Below are positions 13,113 through 17,661 of a stretch of DNA of 17,661 nucleotides, in pieces (position 1 is the stretch's first letter; the number at the start of each line of letters is the position of its first letter). The notes under the pieces were generated by a model. That model saw nothing but the letters and a program-made list of their open reading frames with translations, was not told where the DNA came from and did no database searches. The stretch lies in NCBI GenBank assembly GCA_035634055.1, contig DASQDR010000157.1:1-17661 (forward strand). Direction: 5' to 3'. The position numbers were made by a program, and so were the translations under genes. This DNA comes from JAICTV01 sp035634055. Lineage in GTDB: Bacteria > Planctomycetota > Phycisphaerae > Tepidisphaerales > Tepidisphaeraceae.

Positions 13113-13634
13113 ATGAAAGCACTGGACGCGATTCGGATCGCGCTGAAGTTCAGCGACATGGGCATGACGCACTTGGGCTCGATGAAGGATGCGCCGCTGC
13201 TGCGACCCGGGCCGTGGGGAGGCAACCACGCGATGTGGATCGCGGGGCACCTGGCGGTGGTCGAGGGGCGTCTTCAGCAGGTGCTGCACGGCGGGCCCAA
13301 TCCGGTGCACCCGTGGAAGCCGCTGTTCGACTGGGGCAGTGAGCCGGTCGACGACCCGGCCGCGTATCCGCCTTTCGAGGACGTGATAGGGAAGTTTAAG
13401 GAGCTGCGAGGGCAGACGCACGCGTTTCTCGACGAGGTGGGCGAGGAGGGCCTGGATCGGCCGACGAAGTGTCAGCCGCCCGGGTTCGGCGGCGCGGGAT
13501 TCGAAACGGTGGGCGGCGCGATCATGATCATCGCCGGCCACGCCATCGGCCACATGGGCGGGCTCACCGTCGTCCGCGCCGCCAGCGGGAAGCAACGCTT
13601 GTTCGTTCCGTCCGAGGCACTTCGAGCGTTTTGA
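13113..13634 (+). CDS. DinB-like four-helix protein
   Basis: A 173-residue protein that resembles the DinB / YfiT-type metal-binding helical bundle family. The His pattern fits: NHAMWIAGHLAVVEGRLQQVL in helix 2 and IIAGHAIGHMGGLTVVRAASG in the last helix, which are the usual positions of the three metal-binding His. PWKPLFDWGSEPVDDPAAYP followed by a helix (FEDVIGKFKELRGQTHAFLD) is also typical. Family members include thiol-dependent transferases and damage-inducible proteins, so no reaction can be named. The ATG at 13113 is preferred over the one at 13095 because GGAGG (13101-13105) lies 7 bases before it. It is the last gene of the accessory patch and converges with nadA. Confidence 0.8.
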   Translation: MKALDAIRIALKFSDMGMTHLGSMKDAPLLRPGPWGGNHAMWIAGHLAVVEGRLQQVLHGGPNPVHPWKPLFDWGSEPVDDPAAYPPFEDVIGKFKELRGQTHAFLDEVGEEGLDRPTKCQPPGFGGAGFETVGGAIMIIAGHAIGHMGGLTVVRAASGKQRLFVPSEALRAF

Positions 13635-13768
13635 CGTAGCACTTCCAGTGCAGCGACGGTGACGGCCAAATCAATGAGCCGCGGAGCGGGGCGCCCTGCG
13701 CGGGCGGCAGTCGAGTTGATCTGCGCCCGAGCGTCGCGCGCGCCTCGCCGGGTTGTGAATCGCGCAGC

Positions 13769-14947
13769 TTAATCCGTGGTCGTCCCCACCGGCTGTTGCT
13801 TGCCGATGGGGTTGCCGGTTCCCTTGATGGCGAGCATGCGCTCGAGCGCGACGGTGGCCCACTTTCGGGTGTGGGGGTCGACGCGGATCTCGTTGACGAC
13901 GTTGCCGTCGACCAGGTTCTCCAGCATCCAGCAGAGGTGCGGCAGGTCGATGCGGAACATGGTGGTGCACAGGCACTGGCAGTCGCTGAGCACGATGATC
14001 TTCTGCTCGGGGTGCTGCCGGGCCAGGCGCTGGACGAGGTGGACCTCGGTGCCGATGGCCCACTCGGTGCCGGGCGGGGCGGCCTGCACCTGCTTGACGA
14101 TGTAGGCGGTGCTGCCGGCCATGTCCGCCTTCTGCACCACCTCCCACTTGCACTCGGGGTGGACGATGACCTTCATGTCGGGGTGCCGTGCCCGCACCTG
14201 GTCGACGTGCTCCGGGCGGAACAGGGCGTGGACGGAGCAGTGGCCCTTCCAGAGAACGAAGTCGGCATCGCGCAGGTCGCGCTCGGCGTTACCGCCGAGA
14301 TCTTCCCGCGGGTCCCACACGACCATTTGGTCCAGCCGGTAGCCCATGGCGTGCGCGGTGTTTCGGCCGAGGTGCTGGTCGGGGAAGAACAGGATTTTCA
14401 CCTTCCTGCCCGGCTCGTGCGCTTCGACGGCTCCACCTCGAAGCGCCCATTCCAGGACGTTCCGCACGTTGCTGCTCGTGCAGACCGCGCCGCCGTGCTC
14501 GCCGACGAAGGCTTTGATGGCCGCGCTGCTGTTCATGTACGTGATCGGGACGATCGTCTGGTCCGGGCAGGTTTCCTCGAGCTGGGCCCAGGCATCCTCG
14601 GTTTGGCCGAGGTTGGCCATGTCCGCCATCGAGCAGCCGGCGCCAAGGTCCGGGAGCATCACGCGCACGCGCTCGTCGGTGAGGATGTCGGCGCTCTCGG
14701 CCATGAAGTGGACGCCGCAGAAGACGACGTACTCGACGCCCGTTTGGTCGGCGGCCTTGCGGCAGAGCTCGAAGCTGTCGCCGGTGAAGTCGGCGAAGTC
14801 GATGACGGCGTCCTGCTGGTAGTGGTGCCCGAGGATCGCCAGCCTCGGGCCCAGCGTCTCCTTAGCCGCGGCGATGCGCAGGCGCAGCTCGGGGTCGGTG
14901 AGCTGGGTGTAGATGTCGGGGAGCGGTTGTTGCCAGACCAGAGCCAT
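13769..14947 (-). CDS. nadA: Quinolinate synthase
   Basis: The [4Fe-4S] enzyme that condenses iminoaspartate with dihydroxyacetone phosphate to quinolinate in de novo NAD synthesis. The protein is 392 residues from the ATG at 14947, or 398 from the ATG at 14965. Seen: ILGHHYQQDAVIDFADFTGDSFELCR, FCGVHFMAESADIL, the first cluster Cys in LGAGCSMADMA, PITYMNSSAAIKAF, CTSSN, FFPDQHLGRNTA, the second cluster Cys in VHPECKWEV, and the third in SDCQCLCTTMF. I choose 14947 because GGAAGG lies about 10 bases before it, while the ATG at 14965 has no ribosome site. nadB and nadC are not in the window. It is divergent from the barrel protein at 15183. The identification is near certain; the start is not. 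Confidence 0.95.
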   Translation of the reverse strand: MALVWQQPLPDIYTQLTDPELRLRIAAAKETLGPRLAILGHHYQQDAVIDFADFTGDSFELCRKAADQTGVEYVVFCGVHFMAESADILTDERVRVMLPDLGAGCSMADMANLGQTEDAWAQLEETCPDQTIVPITYMNSSAAIKAFVGEHGGAVCTSSNVRNVLEWALRGGAVEAHEPGRKVKILFFPDQHLGRNTAHAMGYRLDQMVVWDPREDLGGNAERDLRDADFVLWKGHCSVHALFRPEHVDQVRARHPDMKVIVHPECKWEVVQKADMAGSTAYIVKQVQAAPPGTEWAIGTEVHLVQRLARQHPEQKIIVLSDCQCLCTTMFRIDLPHLCWMLENLVDGNVVNEIRVDPHTRKWATVALERMLAIKGTGNPIGKQQPVGTTTD

Positions 14948-15165
14948 GTTCAGCGAGCCTTCCATCGTAGGTTATGCGAATCGGCCAAGCTCAATCTTAG
15001 GAGAGGATCGCCCCGCGGAGGAAGCGCGAGGCTGGCGCGAATGAAGCGGTTTTTTGTGGCGCGGGGCAAGCGTCAGCAAACTCTGCTCGCGCCGGTTGAG
15101 GTCGTTACCGACACTTTTGCGGACGCGGCGTTCCGTTGCTGGAACGGCGGCCCGCCGGGCAAGAC

Positions 15166-15177
15166 CTCCTTAAGGAG
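15166..15177 (+). promoter_or_regulatory. Palindromic ribosome binding site of the barrel-protein gene
   Basis: CTCCTTAAGGAG is a perfect 12-base palindrome. Its right half contains AAGGAG, the strongest Shine-Dalgarno sequence in the window, 5 bases before the ATG at 15183. A small hairpin (CGTTCC 15129-15134 with GGAACG 15141-15146) lies upstream in the leader. Confidence 0.6.
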
Positions 15178-15182
15178 CAGCC

Positions 15183-16133
15183 ATGAGCTTTGCAGGTCGG
15201 ACCGCGCTGGTTGCGGCGGTGTGCGCGGGTTGGGCTTCGGTGGCGCAGGCGAACGAGCTGACGCTCCGCCCGGATGCGCCGAGGCCGCTCTACATGCAGG
15301 CGGAGGATGCCCCGGAGAAATCCTCCGCCGCTGAGACCCCCCAGCCGGCGGCGCCCACGGACCCCAACACCGGCGCCCTGGCGCTCACCGGCGGCGTGGA
15401 CTACACCACCGCCTACTTCTTCCGCGGCTACAACCAGGAGGACACGGGACTCATCCTCCAGCCGTGGGCGACCGTCACCGCCTCGCTGGTCTCCAACGAC
15501 AACCTCACGCTCAACGCCTACGTCGGCATCTGGAACAGCTTCCACGAGCAGAAAACCCTTTCCGGTGACACCGGTCCGAGCGCGTGGTACGAGTCGGACC
15601 TGTACGGCGGGATCGACCTGGTGCTCGGCAAGTTCACCGTCGGTACCGTCTACACCTTCTACACCTACCCCAACGGCGCCTTCGAGACGATCCAGGAGAT
15701 CGGCTTCAAGGTGGCGTTTGACGACACCGACACAATGAAGAACGCCGGGCTCAGCTTCGCGCTCAAGCCGTACGCGGCCATCTACTTCGAGACCGACGAC
15801 GGCAACGGCAGCGAGGACACTTACGCCGAGGTCGGCGTCGCTCCGTCGTTCGCGCTGGGCGAGAGCGGCGTGAGCCTGGGGGTGCCGATCAGCTTCGGCT
15901 TTAGCGTCGACGACTTCTACCTCGACGACGACGGCGGCAACGAGCCGCTCGGCTTCGCCTCGATCGGCCTGTTCGCCAGCGTCCCGCTGCCCGTCCCCGA
16001 GCGCTACGGCGCCTGGACCCTGACCGGCGGCGTGCAGTACCTCTACCTGTTCGCCGACAGCGCCCAGGCGGTCAACGACGGCGGGGAGGACGACGAGATC
16101 CTCGGCAAGGTGGGGATCAGCTTCGCGTACTAA
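15183..16133 (+). CDS. Secreted outer-membrane beta-barrel protein, TorF-porin-like
   Basis: A 316-residue exported protein. Residues 1-23 form a signal peptide (short basic start, hydrophobic LVAAVCAGWASV, AQA-N cleavage). A Pro/Ala/Glu linker follows to about residue 62. The rest is alternating amphipathic strands: LTGGVDYTTAYFFRGYNQ, PWATVTASLVS, LTLNAYVGIWNSF, SDLYGGIDLVLG, FTVGTVYTFYTYP, GLSFALKPYAAIYFETDD, VSLGVPISFGFSV, WTLTGGVQYLYLF, and the terminal KVGISFAY, which ends in an aromatic residue as barrel proteins do. The early D..T.YFFRG segment resembles TorF-type putative porins (TIGR02001-like). Its loops are Asp/Glu/Gly-rich. The start at 15183 has an excellent ribosome site. Its cargo is unknown; the porin function is inferred from topology. 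Confidence 0.85.
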   Translation: MSFAGRTALVAAVCAGWASVAQANELTLRPDAPRPLYMQAEDAPEKSSAAETPQPAAPTDPNTGALALTGGVDYTTAYFFRGYNQEDTGLILQPWATVTASLVSNDNLTLNAYVGIWNSFHEQKTLSGDTGPSAWYESDLYGGIDLVLGKFTVGTVYTFYTYPNGAFETIQEIGFKVAFDDTDTMKNAGLSFALKPYAAIYFETDDGNGSEDTYAEVGVAPSFALGESGVSLGVPISFGFSVDDFYLDDDGGNEPLGFASIGLFASVPLPVPERYGAWTLTGGVQYLYLFADSAQAVNDGGEDDEILGKVGISFAY

Positions 16134-16154
16134 ACCCCGCGCGGACGATCCGCC

Positions 16155-16188
16155 GACTCCCTCTCCCCGGTACGCCGGGGAGAGGGTC
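16155..16188 (+). terminator. Strong palindrome, possible terminator or dispersed repeat
   Basis: CCCTCTCCCCGG (16159-16170) and CCGGGGAGAGGG (16175-16186) form a perfect 12-base stem with a TACG loop; two further pairs flank a small bulge. It lies 25 bases after the barrel-protein stop, where a terminator is expected, but no T-run follows. CCCTCTCCCC...GGGGAGAGGG palindromes followed by GTCGGGG are, from memory, dispersed repeats in many GC-rich genomes, so it may be a repeat that doubles as a transcript end. Confidence 0.55.
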
Positions 16189-16380
16189 GGGGCGACGGGC
16201 GAGGGGCGCGGATCACCCAAGCACCGCAGCGCATCCGAAGCCTGTGGAAGGGCGTGCAGCGCACGTCCTCTCCCGTCGCCCGCCAGGTGCCCGGGCGGGG
16301 GGTGAGCCGCGCACGACGCCTGGAATGCCGCGCGCGCCACTGCCGCCTCCCGGGCCGGCCGGCGGGGGCGCCGCTCCGCC

Positions 16381-16427
16381 GACGCTCCGCCTGACGCTCC
16401 GCCTGACGCTCCGCCTGACGCTCCGCT
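16381..16427. repeat. 12-base tandem repeat, 3.9 copies
   Basis: Three exact copies of GACGCTCCGCCT (16381-16392, 16393-16404, 16405-16416) and a fourth copy missing its penultimate base (16417-16427). It lies about 115 bases upstream of metF in non-coding sequence. The unit is a multiple of three, so ORFs run through it on both strands without meaning. Confidence 0.9.
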
Positions 16428-16527
16428 GCCCTCCCCGACCGTCACCGTCCCCCGAGCTTGTCAATTCCTGCCCGCGCCTGCCCCGTGGCAGATCGTCGCG
16501 GCGGGTCGAATCGCCGCCGCGGCTGCA

Positions 16528-16533
16528 TATACT
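16528..16533 (+). promoter_or_regulatory. Predicted -10 element of metF
   Basis: TATACT matches the -10 consensus at 5 of 6 positions and ends 8 bases before the ATG at 16542. Transcription from it would begin at about the start codon, predicting a leaderless mRNA. No good -35 is visible at 16-18 bases upstream. No SAM or B12 riboswitch was recognised upstream. Confidence 0.45.
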
Positions 16534-16541
16534 TCCCGGCT

Positions 16542-17420
16542 ATGCGGATCGATCAGCTCCTGGGCACGGGCAAGCCCGCCGTCAGCTTCGAGTTCTTCCC
16601 CCCGAAGACCGAGGCCGGCTTCACGCAGCTTTACCAGGTCATCGAGGACCTGCGCCCGCTGCATCCCAGCTACGTCTCGGTCACCTACGGCGCGGGCGGC
16701 TCGACCCGGCAGAAAACCGTGCAACTGGTCGAGAAGATCCAGAGCGAGATCAAGATCCGCTCGATGGCCCACCTGACGTGCGTCGGGCACACCGCCGACG
16801 AGCTGGCCGGCATCCTGGACGACTTGTGGAAGTGCGGCATCCGCAACGTGCTGGCGCTGCGCGGCGACCCGCCGGCCGGGCAGACGGTCTTCTCTGCCAT
16901 CGAGGGCGGGTTCGCAAACGCCGACGCGCTGACGAAGTTCGCCCGCTCCCGCCACGACTTCTGCATCGGCGTCGCCGGCTATCCCGAGGGGCACCCGCAG
17001 TGCCTGAACAAGACGCGCGACCTGGAGTACCTCAAGCGCAAGGTCGACAACGGCGCGAACTTCATCGTCACGCAGTTGTTCTTCGACAACGCCGACTTCT
17101 ACCGCTTCCGCGACGACGCCCGCGCGATGGGGATCAAGGTGCCGATCGTGGCCGGGATCATGCCGATCACCAACGTGTCGCAGATCAAGCGGTTCGTGAG
17201 CATGTGCGGCGCGAAGATCCCGCACCGGCTGCTGACCAAGCTGGAATCGATCGAGACGCAGACGCCGGACGACGTCCACCGCGTCGGCGTCGACTACGCC
17301 TACATGCAGTGCCGCGACCTGCTGTTCAACGACGTGGACGGCCTGCACTTCTACACGCTGAACAAGAGCCGGGCGACGGTGGACATCGTCAAGGCGCTGA
17401 ACGTGCAGCACGTGGCGTAG
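16542..17420 (+). CDS. metF: 5,10-methylenetetrahydrofolate reductase
   Basis: The FAD-dependent TIM-barrel enzyme that reduces methylene-THF to methyl-THF, the methyl donor for methionine synthesis. At 292 residues it has the standard bacterial length. Visible: VSFEFFPPKTEAGF (with the catalytic Glu), YVSVTYGAGGSTR, AHLTCVGHT, NVLALRGDPP (FAD/folate loop), CIGVAGYPEGHPQ, LKRKVDNGANFIVTQLFFD, VPIVAGIMPITN, and a C-terminal GLHFYTLNKSRATVDIV. The start is the ATG at 16542 because the conserved region begins there; the frame is open upstream to 16458 but that part is not conserved-looking. No ribosome site precedes it, in line with a leaderless message. It stands alone between non-coding DNA and a terminator. 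Confidence 0.97.
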   Translation: MRIDQLLGTGKPAVSFEFFPPKTEAGFTQLYQVIEDLRPLHPSYVSVTYGAGGSTRQKTVQLVEKIQSEIKIRSMAHLTCVGHTADELAGILDDLWKCGIRNVLALRGDPPAGQTVFSAIEGGFANADALTKFARSRHDFCIGVAGYPEGHPQCLNKTRDLEYLKRKVDNGANFIVTQLFFDNADFYRFRDDARAMGIKVPIVAGIMPITNVSQIKRFVSMCGAKIPHRLLTKLESIETQTPDDVHRVGVDYAYMQCRDLLFNDVDGLHFYTLNKSRATVDIVKALNVQHVA

Positions 17421-17468
17421 CGGGCGCGCCCGGGGACGCGGTGACGGTGGCGGTGACGGCAAAACAAG

Positions 17469-17496
17469 AAACCCTCGCTCGGTTGAGCGAGGGTTT
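17469..17496. terminator. Bidirectional intrinsic terminator
   Basis: AAACCCTCGCTC (17469-17480) and GAGCGAGGGTTT (17485-17496) form a perfect 12-base stem with a GGTT loop, 48 bases after the metF stop and 27 bases beyond the stop of the converging minus-strand gene. On the minus strand the stem is followed by TTTCTTGTTTTG, a good T-rich tail; on the plus strand only the TTT of the stem itself is present. It therefore fits the minus-strand gene best and probably serves both. Confidence 0.85.
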
Positions 17497-17523
17497 CGAC
17501 GTTCATTGAGGAACGAGCGAGGC

Positions 17524-17661
17524 TTAGTAACGATCGCGTCCGCCGCGGCCACCGCCACCACCGCCGCCGCCGTAGCCGCCGCCGCCGCTGCTGCGACCGC
17601 CGCCGCCGCCACCGAAGCCGCCGCCACCGCTGCGTCCGCCGCCGCCGCCACCGAATCCGCC
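17524..17661 (-). CDS. Gly-rich C-terminal tail, probable RNA-binding protein (partial)
   Basis: The last 45 residues of a protein entering from the right edge. They are nearly all glycine, with Phe, Tyr and Arg-Ser spaced through them (GGFGGGG, GRSGGGGF, GRSSGGGGY), and end in RGGRDRY before TAA. This RGG/FGG-type tail is usual for bacterial glycine-rich RNA-binding proteins that carry one N-terminal RRM domain, as in cyanobacteria and planctomycetes. The RRM itself would lie outside the window, so the identification is inference from the tail only. A cold-shock-type protein or a Gly-rich surface protein are alternatives. The terminator just downstream fits its end. Confidence 0.65.
   Translation of the reverse strand, partial: GGFGGGGGGRSGGGGFGGGGGGRSSGGGGYGGGGGGGGRGGRDRY

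Larger units (their letters stand above)
16134..16541. other. Non-coding region between the barrel protein and metF
   Basis: 408 bases without a supported gene. It holds the palindrome at 16155-16188, a 12-base tandem repeat at 16381-16427 and the metF -10 element. A second, shorter complementarity links GGGCGACGGG (about 16190-16200) with CCCGTCGCCC (about 16271-16280). The ORFs crossing it on both strands are shadows: they start far upstream of the conserved metF N-terminus or translate the tandem repeat into Leu-Arg or Gly-Ala-Ser runs. Confidence 0.7.

Noticed and set aside
13796..15334. 512-codon plus-strand ORF over nadA and into the barrel gene
   Set aside because: Mirror of nadA followed by out-of-frame reading of the barrel-protein gene; no domain visible.
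15105..16445. 446-codon minus-strand ORF over the barrel-protein gene, ending in Gly-Ala-Ser repeats
   Set aside because: The repeat residues come from the 12-base tandem repeat, and the rest is antisense to a gene with a clear signal peptide, ribosome site and barrel pattern.
16434..16541. S-adenosylmethionine or cobalamin riboswitch upstream of metF
   Set aside because: No conserved riboswitch core is visible, and the -10 element 8 bases before the ATG leaves no room for a leader.
16461..17651. 396-codon minus-strand ORF over metF
   Set aside because: Antisense shadow of metF. It also reads the Gly-rich tail gene in the wrong frame as an Ala/Val run.

Overview
The window is GC-rich, densely coded chromosomal DNA. 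It best fits a Gram-negative-type bacterium of the Planctomycetota, probably Phycisphaerae-like. The reasons are a KDO-8-phosphate synthase and an outer-membrane beta-barrel protein (LPS outer membrane), an ECF sigma factor carrying a large C-terminal extra domain, an McsA/McsB arginine-kinase pair in a Gram-negative setting, and a dispersed repeat whose minus-strand reading gives KTNPI / KRTQF / QNEPN peptides, which I associate with planctomycete genomes. The taxonomic call is inference. No rRNA, tRNA, CRISPR array, transposase or phage gene was recognised.

Layout. Positions 1-1448 (minus) hold acetolactate synthase large subunit, cut by the window edge, with a readable promoter. Positions 1449-2104 are non-coding and contain the four-unit repeat. 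A minus-strand run follows: lipid kinase (5816-6712), nucleotidyltransferase (4893-5819, GTGA overlap with the kinase), kdsA (4052-4867) and, after 99 bases, an ECF sigma factor fused to a ThuA/glutamine-amidotransferase-like domain (2105-3952). Reading away from the kinase is a PTPS/QueD-fold protein without the catalytic Cys (6811-7182). Then come mcsA (7295-7789) and mcsB (7882-8937), separated by a conspicuous palindromic repeat, and a hybrid sensor kinase PAS-HisKA-HATPase-REC (9080-10831).

Positions 10.9-13.6 kb form a looser accessory patch: a broken SMI1/KNR4 (SUKH)-like gene, a 117-residue acidic protein of unknown function, a RibD-C/DHFR-like reductase, a broken small membrane-protein gene and a DinB-like protein. 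After it, nadA (13769-14947, minus) lies back to back with a secreted outer-membrane barrel protein (15183-16133, plus). A 408-base non-coding stretch with a strong palindrome and a 12-base tandem repeat precedes metF (16542-17420). A bidirectional terminator then separates metF from the Gly-rich C-terminal tail of a probable RNA-binding protein entering from the right edge (17524-17661, minus).

Most intact genes are housekeeping: branched-chain amino acids, KDO, NAD, one-carbon metabolism and protein quality control. The unusual items are the sigma-ThuA fusion, the PTPS homologue with altered catalytic residues, the McsA with an incomplete second zinc site, the palindrome between mcsA and mcsB, the dispersed minus-strand repeat, and promoters whose -10 element sits 8-10 bases from the start codon, which suggests leaderless mRNAs.
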